Positions 25,268 through 34,582 of a DNA stretch of 64,000 bases are shown here, in pieces. Below the pieces are notes generated by a model. That model ran no database searches, was not told the origin of the DNA, and saw only the letters and a program-made list of their open reading frames with translations. The position numbers were made by a program, and so were the translations under genes. Source of the stretch: CAWDMC01 sp963803295 (GTDB lineage Bacteria > Acidobacteriota > Terriglobia > UBA7540). Each line of letters opens with the position of its first letter. Position 1 is the stretch's first letter. The DNA lies in NCBI GenBank assembly GCA_963803295.1, contig CAWDMC010000022.1:62001-126000 (forward strand), written 5' to 3'.

Positions 25268-26779
25268 ATGAGCACCTATCCCTATCGTCGCGGATCGATC
25301 TTCTGGGCGCTGATTCTCATCGCTATCGGCGTACTGTTCCTCTATCAGAACTTCAACCCGGCGGTGCATCCCTGGCAGATCATCGCTAAATTCTGGCCGG
25401 TACTAATCATCTTTTGGGGCCTGTCGAAGCTGGTGGATTTCATTCGGTACCGTGCCCATCCCGAGACAGCACCCCCTTCGCTCTTTTCCGGCAGCGAGGT
25501 CATTCTGCTACTGCTGATTCTGGTGCTCGGCACCATCGTTTCGAAAGCTGTGCTCCACCCCTGGCGTGAATGGGGAACAAATCTTGGCATTGACATGGGC
25601 GACGACTGGAACTCCCTGTTCACGAACTCCTATACGTATACGCAGACGCTCAGTCAGACAGTTGGAGGTCAGCCCCACATGGTCGTCGTGAACCGGCGCG
25701 GTGACGTGGAAGTCAACGGCTCTGATACGGCTGCGGTCAACGCAGTGATCAAAGAGACCGTGCGAGCTGAAAACGAGGCCGATGCTAGAAAGATCTCCGA
25801 ACAACTCAAGTTCCAGATGGTGCAGAAGGGCGGCGAGTGGGTGTTTGACTCGAATCTCGATTCGCTTCCCAACGGCGGGCGCAATGTGAGGCTCGATATA
25901 ACCTTGCGCGTGCCCTTCTCGACAGCCACTGAAGTCACATCCGAACATGGCGACGTGATGCTGAGCGACCTCAAGGGTGAACAGAATCTCACCTCCAGCC
26001 ACGGAGACGCACGGGCTTCCAAGATTGAAGGCCTGGTGCGGATTCATGAATCGCATGGATCGACCCAGGTCAACGCCGTGAAGGGAAACGTGGAACTCGA
26101 CGGCCGGGGCGGCGACGTCCACTTGAGTGACATCAGCGGCTCGACCATGGTCAACGGGGAGTTCACTGGCTCGATTGATTTTCGCAACGTGGCCCAATCG
26201 CTGCGTTTTACCTCTACGCGCACCGACATGACCGTGCAACAGCTTACCGGCCACCTCAACATGGAGACAGGATCACTGGAGGCCAGCGGCCTCGAAGGTC
26301 CTTTCGACGTGAAGACTCGTGAGAAGGATATTGATATCGACGGCTTCGGCCACGCTCTAAAGATAAGCGACACCAACGGCGACATTAACCTTAAAGCCGC
26401 GAGACCACCCGCGCACCCGCTGGAGGTTGAGTCCAAGAAAGGCGAGATCCAACTCACCCTGCCCGCTGAGAGCAATTTCCAAATTGTGGCTGTTTCTCGC
26501 CACGGCGACGTGGAGTCCGACTTCTCGGGTCCAAACCTGAAGGTCAGCCGGGAAGGCGAAGCCCCCTCGATCGAGGGCAGCTACGGCAAAGGTGGTCCCA
26601 CCATCAGGCTCACCACGGCTTACGGCACGATCCGGCTGCTTCGGGCGGGCTCCGCATCCGCCCCCGCAGCTCCCCAGAACCCAAAGGCCCCTAAAGCCCC
26701 ACAGGCGCCCAAGAGTCCGGAATCACCCAGTAAAGATGTGACTTCGATCCACACTACCCGCAGTCACGGACCCGTATAA
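25268..26779 (+). CDS. Membrane protein with LiaI-like helices and DUF4097-type beta-repeat domain
   Basis: 503 aa from the ATG at 25268 (AAGGAC upstream); the frame is open to 25211. Residues 10-60 repeat the DUF5668 unit (FWALILIAIGVLFLYQNF, KFWPVLIIFWG). A third hydrophobic helix lies near residues 80-100 (EVILLLLILVLGTIVS). The long C-terminal half (about 140-480) is a regular beta-repeat of the DUF4097 putative-adhesin type: repeated (S/T)xHGDV, G-x-V-x-(L/V) and SHGD steps. An Ala/Pro/Lys tail ends it. Most of the protein should sit outside the membrane. Last gene of the sigma-factor operon. Confidence 0.82.
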   Translation: MSTYPYRRGSIFWALILIAIGVLFLYQNFNPAVHPWQIIAKFWPVLIIFWGLSKLVDFIRYRAHPETAPPSLFSGSEVILLLLILVLGTIVSKAVLHPWREWGTNLGIDMGDDWNSLFTNSYTYTQTLSQTVGGQPHMVVVNRRGDVEVNGSDTAAVNAVIKETVRAENEADARKISEQLKFQMVQKGGEWVFDSNLDSLPNGGRNVRLDITLRVPFSTATEVTSEHGDVMLSDLKGEQNLTSSHGDARASKIEGLVRIHESHGSTQVNAVKGNVELDGRGGDVHLSDISGSTMVNGEFTGSIDFRNVAQSLRFTSTRTDMTVQQLTGHLNMETGSLEASGLEGPFDVKTREKDIDIDGFGHALKISDTNGDINLKAARPPAHPLEVESKKGEIQLTLPAESNFQIVAVSRHGDVESDFSGPNLKVSREGEAPSIEGSYGKGGPTIRLTTAYGTIRLLRAGSASAPAAPQNPKAPKAPQAPKSPESPSKDVTSIHTTRSHGPV

Positions 26780-26948
26780 GAACCTGACGTTCGCGCCCTG
26801 CAGAGTGACCCCACCCACCCGTCCTACTCCGTCGAGTGCATCTTCCAGAAACCTGATGAGCAAGGTGAGCAGGGGCTTCCAGCCCATCTGGACAGAAGTA
26901 GAACTCCAACTGATAACGGCCTACCTCTAGGGAATTACGCAGGGATGG

Positions 26949-27094
26949 CGCAGATATTGCATTTCATGTCTGCGATCGCGAAGCGACGTGTGGAAATCGC
27001 AGGATTCTGATACTCAGGCAACCGGGGAGTCATCCGAAACAGGTGCACTGCCCGTCCGGGACATCGCAGACATGCTGGGAATCGCATGTCTGCG
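26949..27094. repeat. Two copies of a CGCAGACATGC-type hairpin
   Basis: At 27065-27075 and 27084-27094 an 11-bp perfect inverted repeat (CGCAGACATGC/GCATGTCTGCG, 8-base loop). At 26949-26974 an imperfect relative (CGCAGATAT/ATGTCTGCG, again 8-base loop). Same arms and loop size suggest one mobile or REP-like hairpin family. Confidence 0.7.
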
Positions 27095-27164
27095 CCACCC
27101 ATTTACCTGGGCGGCGCAGCCCCCTCCGTCGGGCGCTGTCTCCCAGAAGAGTTCGTAGGGGTAG

Positions 27165-27365
27165 CCACGGTCAGTGCCTTTGCTGACCGTGGGCTTTGCT
27201 GAATGCTCAGGTTTCGTTAAGTTAGATAATCTGGAGTGGGGAAGGTGGTTGTAAGAGCAAATTGTGTTGACGTGACGACGCTGGTCGCCGACTCATTCTT
27301 CAGCTTTTTGCGCGCAGCTGGTTTGGGCGTACGGAAACCCCACGGTCAGAAAGCTCTGACCGTGG
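27165..27365. repeat. Two copies of a CCACGGTCAG-type hairpin
   Basis: CCACGGTCAG/CTGACCGTGG occurs at 27165-27192 (8-base loop) and, with an 11-bp stem and 4-base loop, at 27340-27365. Both are flanked by GTAGCC/GGCTAC-like bases, so the repeated unit is somewhat longer than the stem. Behaves like a dispersed REP-type element; the copy nearer 27409 could also help end the convergent transcripts. Confidence 0.7.
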
Positions 27366-27408
27366 CTACCCGCTGCCCCACCCACGAAGGATGGGTGACC
27401 TAATAGAT

Positions 27409-28272
27409 TCAATTCCCATCGCCGTGAATTTGCTCAAGGGCCTTCTTCACCTCGTCTTTCACGTCGGCTGGTTGATCGGGATCTGCAGCCAGCCTTTCCA
27501 GTGTGGGCTTTGCCAGCAGCAGCGTATGCGGCCCCATCCGCGGGAGCACGTCCGCCGCAGTGAAGCGGATCGCCGGATCAGGATCATCGAGGGAGGCAAT
27601 AACCCTATCGATAATATTCGGATTCTTTACCTGCGGAGTGCCTAGCGCGTTCAAAGCGTCTATTCGAGCCTCTCTATCTAGCGGGCGCGACAGGAAGTCC
27701 AGGATGGCAACCACTTCCTCCGCGTTGTCCGGAACATTACGGGCCAAGTACCACACAGCGGCAGCCTGTTGGCGTGAGTCGCGATCAGTCCGGTTCAGAA
27801 ATGCTAACAAAGCCGGCAGGATCTCGCGAACGGGTGGAGGTCTGAAATTCTCGAAGACGGCCAAAGCGAAGCCCTGCAAGCGTCCGTCGGATTCATTCAA
27901 GACACCAGCTATATCAGGGATACGCTTTGCTAGGAGGCCCGTGCCATCTCCACGTCGGCTAATAGCCCACAAAGCGAAAGCGGCGTCCACCTTTACGCTG
28001 ACGTCCGGATGCGCAAGGGCTGTGAAAACCGCCGGCAGACCTCTGACGATATCATCGGCACGTGCAGTTTGGATTTGGTCTATCACCTTCAGAACGTCCT
28101 CGTACTTAGGCAGTGACGAAGGGTTGTAGCGATCCACAAGTCCCTGAAAAAACGCCTGCAGGGAAGGAACTGACTTCGAGTTGGGATTCGATTGAGCGCA
28201 AACGGAGTGTCGTGGAACTTCTGCCATAAGCAGAAGAAGCAATACAGCTTTTACTATTCCATTCCCTTTCAT
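27409..28272 (-). CDS. Secreted HEAT-repeat protein
   Basis: 287 aa from the ATG at 28272 (AAGGGAAG upstream). Signal peptide GIVKAVLLLLLMAEVPRHSVCAQ. The mature part consists of alpha-helical repeats of about 35-40 residues with the HEAT pattern (HPDVSVKVDAAFALWAI, REARIDALNALGTP, DDPDPAIRFTAADVLPRMG). HEAT proteins serve as protein-binding scaffolds. Probably co-transcribed with the two genes upstream on the same strand. Specific role unknown. Confidence 0.82.
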   Translation of the reverse strand: MKGNGIVKAVLLLLLMAEVPRHSVCAQSNPNSKSVPSLQAFFQGLVDRYNPSSLPKYEDVLKVIDQIQTARADDIVRGLPAVFTALAHPDVSVKVDAAFALWAISRRGDGTGLLAKRIPDIAGVLNESDGRLQGFALAVFENFRPPPVREILPALLAFLNRTDRDSRQQAAAVWYLARNVPDNAEEVVAILDFLSRPLDREARIDALNALGTPQVKNPNIIDRVIASLDDPDPAIRFTAADVLPRMGPHTLLLAKPTLERLAADPDQPADVKDEVKKALEQIHGDGN

Positions 28273-28294
28273 GGCTTCCCTTTCACTACCGAAC

Positions 28295-29354
28295 TCATTG
28301 GGGCGGAACCGGCTTCGCGCTTGTTTGTCCGATGATCTTGCCGGTGTGAGCAAAGAGGCAACCCGTGATGTAGGCAAGATCGTTACTCGCTGGGCTGTAG
28401 GAATAAACGAGAGTGCCATTCACCTTGATCTGATGAGCGGGATAACACGTATGATTGTAGTTCACATAGGCTGTTGGTGCATATGGGTTTGTTGCATCGA
28501 CTACCGTGCGTATATCCCACGTGATAGGGGCGGGCGGCTCCAGAGGGTTTGCAGACGAGCCCACGTAGTGGACTTGGCCCTGGTAGGCATATGGGTAGGT
28601 TACGTCATAGGAGAAGGCCGGAGTCGCTTTGCCGGCGTTATTCCACAGGTAGCAGTCGAGCGAGACGCCGTCCTCGTCAGCTTTGAGACAAGGTTGAACC
28701 ATTAGCCGGAGAATGGTACCCGTAGTTCCTGGTCTGGCCGGTGTTTTGATAGAAACCGCCACTGCTTCCCCCATCGGGCGTGATTTGCAGTGTTTCCGTG
28801 GTCCGATATGTACCACGATTGGCATCACCCATATAGATAAGCCCGATGGTTGTGATGTAAAAGCAGTTAGTAGGTGCAGGAATGTGATCAACCGGTATAT
28901 AGCTGCTGTATGCAACGTTAAATGTCGGGGTCGGGACAGATCCACTGGTCACCGTATTAACAATGAAACCCACGAGAGCAAAACAGAAGATCTTATTAGT
29001 ACTGCTCACGAAATAAGTCCCCAAGTCAGTCGGGTCGAAAGATAGTTGCACATCTTGCCTGTAATAGTTATTCGCACTCCTCTCCCCCGGTGAAATCCTT
29101 CGCCCTTTCGGACTGGTGAGCGTTGTACCAACGTATGCCTGGTGGAGCATGGTGTAGCTTGTGCCATCGGTTACACCCCAGCCGTACACCGTCCCATTAC
29201 TGCCGACAGAAGCGCCCGAGTACCAAGCATAACCGCGCAACTGCGATGCGCCGACCAGCAGAAGGGCTAACATAAGGCAGGTGCGCCGCACTGCGTCCGG
29301 TGGCAACTGGAGTAGGCGCCCACGGTCCAGCTCGGTTTGGCTGAAGGAGTTCAT
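28295..29354 (-). pseudogene. Exported protein of unknown family split by a frameshift
   Basis: Two overlapping frames make one plausible protein of about 350 aa. 28677-29354 (GAAGGGAG upstream; hydrophobic signal CLMLALLLVGASQL) runs to GYHSPANG and stops soon after. The frame ending at 28295 takes over with CLKADEDGVSLDCYLWNNAGKA and ends GQTSAKPVPPQ. The second frame has no good start of its own. A single-base change near 28695 would join them. Composition (Tyr, Thr, Gly, Ser rich, few charges) suits an extracellular beta protein. I do not recognise the family. Confidence 0.6.
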
Positions 29355-29438
29355 GTCGGTGCTCCCTTCTCATTATCTTAAATCGGCGTCTCAAATCGGT
29401 GTTTTTCGCAGATCGTCCACCTGGACTGACCGCGGAGT

Positions 29439-30128
29439 TTAATTCGAGGGCATTACTATGTCGTCGGGAACATACTTCATGCCTCGTTTGGCGTTCTGAA
29501 CGTACGTTTGCAAGGCAGCCAAGCCGGAAGAGCTCAGCCTTGCGGGCAAGGCGCTCATCGCCTGCTCGAACACCGGTTGCCTCTGCTGGCTGAGGGTAAG
29601 CAATTTCTGATAGTCCACGGAGCCGGGGTAAGGCCTTGGGTTCACGGCGGTGATCGCGTTTGCTTGTGCGGTCAAAGCGTCGAGTTGGCCTTGGAAGGTT
29701 CCAAGAACCTGAAGCAGGGCCAAGATGTCTTCTTCACCGAGTTTTGCCGAAGCAATCTTGGCCCGGAAGCGAGCTTGTTGCGCATCTGTAGCGTTTTGCG
29801 GCTCGGCGATGGCGAGTAACACCAGCCGGTAAGCCACATCGTCCGGGATCAATTCCGGGTTCTTCGCACCGTCAATCGTACCGGGCGGGTCGACACCCTG
29901 GGCTGCCGCCTGTAAGACGGTGGCGGGTGCTTGGTTCCCCATCTGCCCGGCTGCCAACGCGCTCGTTGTCAGGTGCCAGCCACGTGAGTAAGCCACAAGC
30001 AAGACGGCCACTGCAGCAAAGATTGCCGTGAACAATACCAGTGACAGTAGTCGCCTGGTTGCGCAACTACGTTTTGGCACACTGACGCCCGGCCGAGCCG
30101 AGGTCCTTATTCTTAAGCGGCGAGCCAT
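29439..30128 (-). CDS. Membrane-anchored protein of unknown function
   Basis: 229 aa from the ATG at 30128 with GGAGG seven bases upstream; the frame extends to 30203 but without a ribosome site. Arg-rich N terminus, then one membrane helix (LLSLVLFTAIFAAVAVLLVAYS), then a helical, Ala/Gln-rich domain outside (QARFRAKIASAKLGEEDILALLQ). It resembles no family I can name. It precedes the split exported gene and the HEAT-repeat gene on the same strand, so the three may work together on the cell surface. Confidence 0.72.
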   Translation of the reverse strand: MARRLRIRTSARPGVSVPKRSCATRRLLSLVLFTAIFAAVAVLLVAYSRGWHLTTSALAAGQMGNQAPATVLQAAAQGVDPPGTIDGAKNPELIPDDVAYRLVLLAIAEPQNATDAQQARFRAKIASAKLGEEDILALLQVLGTFQGQLDALTAQANAITAVNPRPYPGSVDYQKLLTLSQQRQPVFEQAMSALPARLSSSGLAALQTYVQNAKRGMKYVPDDIVMPSN

Positions 30129-30172
30129 TGGCGGCCTCCTGGTTAATATCGATGCGGCTGAGACGTTAACGC

Positions 30173-30181
30173 GGGGGGGGG
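30173..30181. repeat. G9 homopolymer upstream of the membrane-protein gene
   Basis: Nine consecutive G bases lie about 45 bases upstream of the chosen start at 30128. Such tracts can slip and change promoter spacing, but no variation can be seen in one sequence. Confidence 0.5.
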
Positions 30182-30248
30182 AGATTTCAGTGATCCAGGT
30201 CACCTATGGCTGTGATGGAGGACACAATCAGTCTTGACCTCGGCTTCC

Positions 30249-31598
30249 TTACTTCGCTAACCCTTCGAGCACATCAAAAAACTCTGGGAACGAGATCTCA
30301 ACACACCCACTGTCGTGGATCACCGTCGGGCCCTCGGCAACAAGACCTGCCACCGCGAAGGCCATGGCGATGCGGTGATCACCGAAGCTTTCGATTTCCG
30401 CGCCGCGGAGCTTCTGCCGTCCTGCGACGCGCAGTCCATCGGGAAACTCCTCCACTTCGGCTCCCATGCGGCGCAGGTTTTCCGCGCAGGCTTTCAGGCG
30501 GTCGCTCTCCTTCACCCGCAGTTCCTGGGCGCCATGGAAAGTGAGGCCTTCTTCGGTTTGAGTTCCGAGCACGGAAAGCATCGGCAGTTCATCAATCAGG
30601 GCGGGAATCTTCCCGATCGGGATCTCCCCACCCTTCAGCCTGCTGGTTTCCGCGCTCAGGTCACCGAAGATCTCACCGTTGGTGGTGTCGACATTAGCGG
30701 TACGAATTCGGCCCCCCATGGGAATAAGCACATCCAGAATCGCAGTACGCGTGGGGTTCAGGCCTACGTTGCGGAGCGTGACGGTTGAATCGGGAACCAG
30801 CAGTGCCGCCGCCAGGAAAAACGTGGCCGAGGAGATATCGCCCGGGACGTAGAGCTTCGTGCCTTCAAGGGTCCCCGGTCCTCCGACGAGCCCGCGAACC
30901 ACAACCGTGTGACCGTGCCGTCCGATGCTGGCGCCCATGTGCTCGAGCGCAATCTCGGTATGATCGCGGGTGGGGACCGGCTCGATCACTTCCGTCTCGC
31001 CTTCCGCATAGAGACCGGCCAGCAGCACGCACGATTTCACTTGAGCGCTGGGGATAGGCAGCTCATAGCGGATCGCCTTCAACCGATCGCCTGGCGCGAG
31101 TCCTGCAATCTCAAGCGGCGGCAGCCCGCCTTCCGAGGCAGCGATCTGCGCGCCCATGCGGCCCAAGGGCTCGATCACGCGCTTCATAGGCCGTCGCGAT
31201 AGCGATGCATCGCCCATGAGCGTTGATGGAAATGGGTGTCCGGCCAGGATTCCAGAGAGCAGCCTCATCGTCGTACCCGAGTTGCCCGCGTTAAGAGGTT
31301 CTTGGGCGCGATGGAGGCCGCCGAGTCCGGCACCTTCAACGCGTATGGGCTCGAGCTTGCCGCCGCCCGAACTCCTGCGGGGGCGGTCAATCCTGACGCC
31401 CAGTTGCTGAAGACAGCTAAGGGTGCTCTGGCAATCGACGCTCGATGAAAAGAAATGGATCTCGCTGGGGCCCGTCGCCATCGCCGCCAGCATAGCGTAG
31501 CGGTGAGAAATGGACTTATCGCCCGGGAGGCTGAGGCTGCCTTCAAGGAACCGGGCCGGTTTTACCTTCTTGACCTTGGCTGTACTAAAGAGTCGCAT
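30249..31598 (-). CDS. aroA: 3-phosphoshikimate 1-carboxyvinyltransferase (EPSP synthase)
   Basis: 449 aa from the ATG at 31598; an in-frame ATG 39 bases upstream is possible. Shikimate pathway step six: shikimate-3-phosphate plus PEP to EPSP. Seen: LPGDKSISHRYAMLAA near residue 25, NAGNSGTTMRLLSGILAG, the Arg in SLSRRPMKRVIEPL, DELPMLSVLGT, and the late KESDRLKACAENLRRMG and SFGDHRIAMAFAVAGL. All key residues are present. No other aro gene is adjacent. Confidence 0.95.
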   Translation of the reverse strand: MRLFSTAKVKKVKPARFLEGSLSLPGDKSISHRYAMLAAMATGPSEIHFFSSSVDCQSTLSCLQQLGVRIDRPRRSSGGGKLEPIRVEGAGLGGLHRAQEPLNAGNSGTTMRLLSGILAGHPFPSTLMGDASLSRRPMKRVIEPLGRMGAQIAASEGGLPPLEIAGLAPGDRLKAIRYELPIPSAQVKSCVLLAGLYAEGETEVIEPVPTRDHTEIALEHMGASIGRHGHTVVVRGLVGGPGTLEGTKLYVPGDISSATFFLAAALLVPDSTVTLRNVGLNPTRTAILDVLIPMGGRIRTANVDTTNGEIFGDLSAETSRLKGGEIPIGKIPALIDELPMLSVLGTQTEEGLTFHGAQELRVKESDRLKACAENLRRMGAEVEEFPDGLRVAGRQKLRGAEIESFGDHRIAMAFAVAGLVAEGPTVIHDSGCVEISFPEFFDVLEGLAK

Positions 31599-31860
31599 GT
31601 AACGATAAACTCCGCTAAAGCATGGTGTGAAAGCCACTAGGATAGCAGAACTTCACGCGTCCCACGGTTCGTCGCTTCCGCAGAGTTGCTCTATTTCCTG
31701 AGTAAATGTCTCGCGCGGTATTCAGACGAGCTTCCGGGCTGCCCATTTCGGGCAGGTGACCGCTGTGCGGGGATCCTCGCATTATCGAGTTTTCGCTGCG
31801 TTTATGAGTTCCGAGATCCTGCGGACGGTTCGGTTAGTTAACTCAAGGCCGCTGGGCCAG

Positions 31861-32760
31861 TTACGTCGTCAGCGCCTTCCGGCAGTACTCGTAGCACTTC
31901 TTCATTTCGGCGATCGTATTCATGCCGGGTTTACCATATTCGTATTCGATGTTGGCTGGGATTTTCCACTCGTTGTCGCGCAGCAGGCGCAGCACCGGAA
32001 TGATAGGCGTATCGCCCTCGCCAAAGGGAAGGTTGTCACCGTGGTTCTTCTTACGATCCTTGATATGTAGGGTCACGATACGGCTGTGATGTTCCTTGAG
32101 GTAAGCGACTGGATCGCCTCCGGCTGCGGTGAAGTGTCCGATATCAAGGTTCACGCCGATGTAGCGGGAAGCGCCCTGCATGGCACGGGCAAAGGTCTCG
32201 GGGGTGGAGAACTCGTCCGGATCTTGCGTCTGGTCATGCCCGTGGAAGCCAACCATAATCTTGTACTTTTGCGCATAGGTGTCGACCCTCGGTGCCATGC
32301 TAACGTTCGCTGAAGCGGTGATGTACTTGAGTCCCATAGCCTGAGCCATCTGGAACCCTCGCTCGATTTCCGCATCAGTCATGCCTTTGCGAAAACTGTA
32401 GTTGTAGGCGTAGAGTACGACCCCGGCATTGTCGAACTTCTGGCGGACCTCTTGAAAAGTGGAAAGCCCCACGCTGAGCCGCCAGTGGCGGAGATCCTCA
32501 GGGGTCATCTTGCCCGCATCAGGCTCAACGTGACCCTGGAAGAGCTCGGCTTCGCCCAGGCCGACGCTGCGATAAGCCTTGATCGCGGCGTCCAGGGGCC
32601 GGTCGCGGAAGGAGTAGCTCTGCGCTCCAATTTGCACTCCGCGGACCGCCGAGTTGATCCATTCAACCCCAAGCAGACGCCGTCCGCCCGCCAATTCGAA
32701 CGCGGCCACACCGGCCGAAAGTAGTGCCTTTCCAGCCTCACGACGTGAAAGAGCAGTCAT
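31861..32760 (-). CDS. Exported sugar phosphate isomerase/epimerase-like TIM-barrel protein
   Basis: 299 aa from the ATG at 32760 with GGAGGA just upstream. The N terminus (SRREAGKALLSAGVAAFELAGG) resembles a Tat-type signal. The rest is an AP-endonuclease-2/xylose-isomerase-like barrel: metal-binding residues plausible in GFHGHDQ, NLDIGHFTAAGG, LHIKDR and EYEYGKPG. Such proteins often isomerise or oxidise sugars in the periplasm of polysaccharide degraders. Substrate unknown. Confidence 0.85.
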   Translation of the reverse strand: MTALSRREAGKALLSAGVAAFELAGGRRLLGVEWINSAVRGVQIGAQSYSFRDRPLDAAIKAYRSVGLGEAELFQGHVEPDAGKMTPEDLRHWRLSVGLSTFQEVRQKFDNAGVVLYAYNYSFRKGMTDAEIERGFQMAQAMGLKYITASANVSMAPRVDTYAQKYKIMVGFHGHDQTQDPDEFSTPETFARAMQGASRYIGVNLDIGHFTAAGGDPVAYLKEHHSRIVTLHIKDRKKNHGDNLPFGEGDTPIIPVLRLLRDNEWKIPANIEYEYGKPGMNTIAEMKKCYEYCRKALTT

Positions 32761-32944
32761 GGAGTCCTCCTTAATCCTTTGACGGATCGGCAAATAAGGC
32801 CAGTATAGGCCGACTGGAGTTTGCCCACAAGGAAAGCCCGGATGCCTGTGAGCCACCGACGACGGCAGATTGGCGGATTTGAGACGACCCTGAAGTTACT
32901 CATCTTGCTTGACTTGCTGATTTTGGTTAGGTACACTAAATGAG

Positions 32945-34459
32945 TTGTCAAGTTATGCTCCCAGTGCTATCCCACCTTTAGACCACTCAGCCCTCTACCG
33001 GAAGTGGCGTCTTGAGATGCGTCGGCTCAACCTGTTCCACCCGGGCGAACGGATCGGAATCGCTGTATCCGGGGGCGGAGATTCCGTCTTGCTCTTTCAT
33101 TTCCTCCACGAATTTGCCCAGGAGACCGGGCTGGCAATTTCGTTGCTCCACTTCAACCATCGTTTGCGTGGAGCCGAGTCCGAGTCCGACGAAGTTTTTG
33201 TCCGGAAGCTGGCGGAATCGAGTGGACTGCCCTTCGTTCGCCAGGAAGCCGACGTGGCCACACTTGCCCGCGCTGAGCGTCGCAATGTAGAAGCGACCGG
33301 ACGCGGCTTGCGATACGGCTTCTGGTTGAGCCTTGTTCACAAGCACATGATCGACAAGGTCGCCACTGCCCACACCGCGAGCGACCGGGCAGAGACGGTG
33401 CTGCTGCGCCTTTTGCGAGGCACGGGCAGCCGCGGATTGGCGGGCATCGAGCGCGTGCGGGACAACGTTATCGTGAGGCCTTTCCTCAGCCTCACTCGTC
33501 AGGAAGTTCGGGCCGAACTGGCCGCACGGGGGTACGACTATTGCTCAGACTCGTCGAATCTTGACCGCCGCCGCGCCCGCAACCGGGTCCGGTTGGAACT
33601 TCTTCCCTGGATCGAGCGCGAGTTTAATCCAGGGATCGTTGAATTGCTCATAGAATTCGGCGATAGGGCTCAAGCGGAGGAGGCTTGGTTGGAAAAGCAG
33701 ACGCGAGCGCTCGTGGCTCCGCATCGAAGCCGCAACGATCACTCCGATCTGGAGGGGCCGCGCGAGTGCGTCCCGTGTTCGGCGCTGGTAAGCTTGCCAC
33801 TCGCCCTAGAACGGCGGGCACTGCGGCAGATCGTCGCCGATGTGACTGGCGGTGCTTCGGTCTCTCACCGGCATATCGAGCGCATCCGCGCGTTCGCCCG
33901 GGAATCCCAGAGCGGACGTCAACTCGAGCTTCCAGGCATTCTGGTACGCAATGAATTCGGATTGCTGGCTTTGCTCAAACGGCCTCAAGGCTCCTCTATC
34001 CCTGCGGGTTACCGTCATAGAGTGCGCCCGCCGTGCGAGATTGCGCTGCCAGAACTCGGTATCGTTCTGGAGTTCAAAATCCTTGCATGTGGACAACATG
34101 TGTCAGGGTATAATACAAACGAGGGTTTTTCGGCCAAAGGGCCGAAAGAAGGGGTGCGAAGGTCGGCCGGAACTCCGCTTCCAGATCCTCGGAGATTACG
34201 CGGCGAGCTAATTCTGCGCAACTGGCAGGATGGGGATTGGGTTCGGATCCCTGGCAGCCGGGGGCCGCTGAAGTTGAAGGAAGTGTTTCGCCGAGCACGC
34301 ATCCCCGGCAGTCAACGTCGGTTGTGGCCGGTCCTCGCGAGCGGCGGCGAGATCGTCTGGGTAAGAGGGTTCTCGGCCGTCGATGGGCTTCTGGCGGCTT
34401 CAGGAGTTGCCATCCGAGAGCGGCCAATTGCCGGCGTAGCCGCTACTCAGCATACGTGA
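32945..34459 (+). CDS. tilS: tRNA(Ile)-lysidine synthetase
   Basis: 504 aa from a TTG at 32945; the next in-frame ATG is at 33017, six codons before GERIGIAVSGG. The PP-loop ATPase motif SGGGDSVLLFHFL is intact, followed by LLHFNHRLRG and the specificity region with YDYCSDSSNLDRRRARNRVR. The C-terminal part has the TilS tail (LRNWQDGDWVRIPGSRG, LKEVFRRARIP, GEIVWVRGF). The enzyme modifies C34 of tRNA-Ile(CAU) so that it reads AUA. It sits just upstream of ftsH, a pairing seen in many bacteria. Confidence 0.9.
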   Translation: MSSYAPSAIPPLDHSALYRKWRLEMRRLNLFHPGERIGIAVSGGGDSVLLFHFLHEFAQETGLAISLLHFNHRLRGAESESDEVFVRKLAESSGLPFVRQEADVATLARAERRNVEATGRGLRYGFWLSLVHKHMIDKVATAHTASDRAETVLLRLLRGTGSRGLAGIERVRDNVIVRPFLSLTRQEVRAELAARGYDYCSDSSNLDRRRARNRVRLELLPWIEREFNPGIVELLIEFGDRAQAEEAWLEKQTRALVAPHRSRNDHSDLEGPRECVPCSALVSLPLALERRALRQIVADVTGGASVSHRHIERIRAFARESQSGRQLELPGILVRNEFGLLALLKRPQGSSIPAGYRHRVRPPCEIALPELGIVLEFKILACGQHVSGYNTNEGFSAKGPKEGVRRSAGTPLPDPRRLRGELILRNWQDGDWVRIPGSRGPLKLKEVFRRARIPGSQRRLWPVLASGGEIVWVRGFSAVDGLLAASGVAIRERPIAGVAATQHT

Positions 34460-34582
34460 AGGAAACCAGGTGAGGAACTTAGCGCTCTAACTTGTCATCT
34501 AACAAAGTCGGGACGGGATAGCACGGCCGGCATTCGCCCCGCGCAGTTTTGAGCGGCGGGAAGGCTGGAGGAGGCAAAGCCA

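Larger units (their letters stand above)
26780..27408. other. Gene-free 630-bp region rich in hairpin repeats
   Basis: No credible reading frame. It holds two families of inverted repeats, listed separately, and lies between the end of the stress operon and the convergent end of a HEAT-repeat gene. Confidence 0.7.

Noticed and set aside
26780..27408. CRISPR array in the repeat-rich spacer
   Set aside because: Repeats are few, palindromic, unequal in spacing and of two kinds; no regular repeat-spacer pattern and no cas genes.
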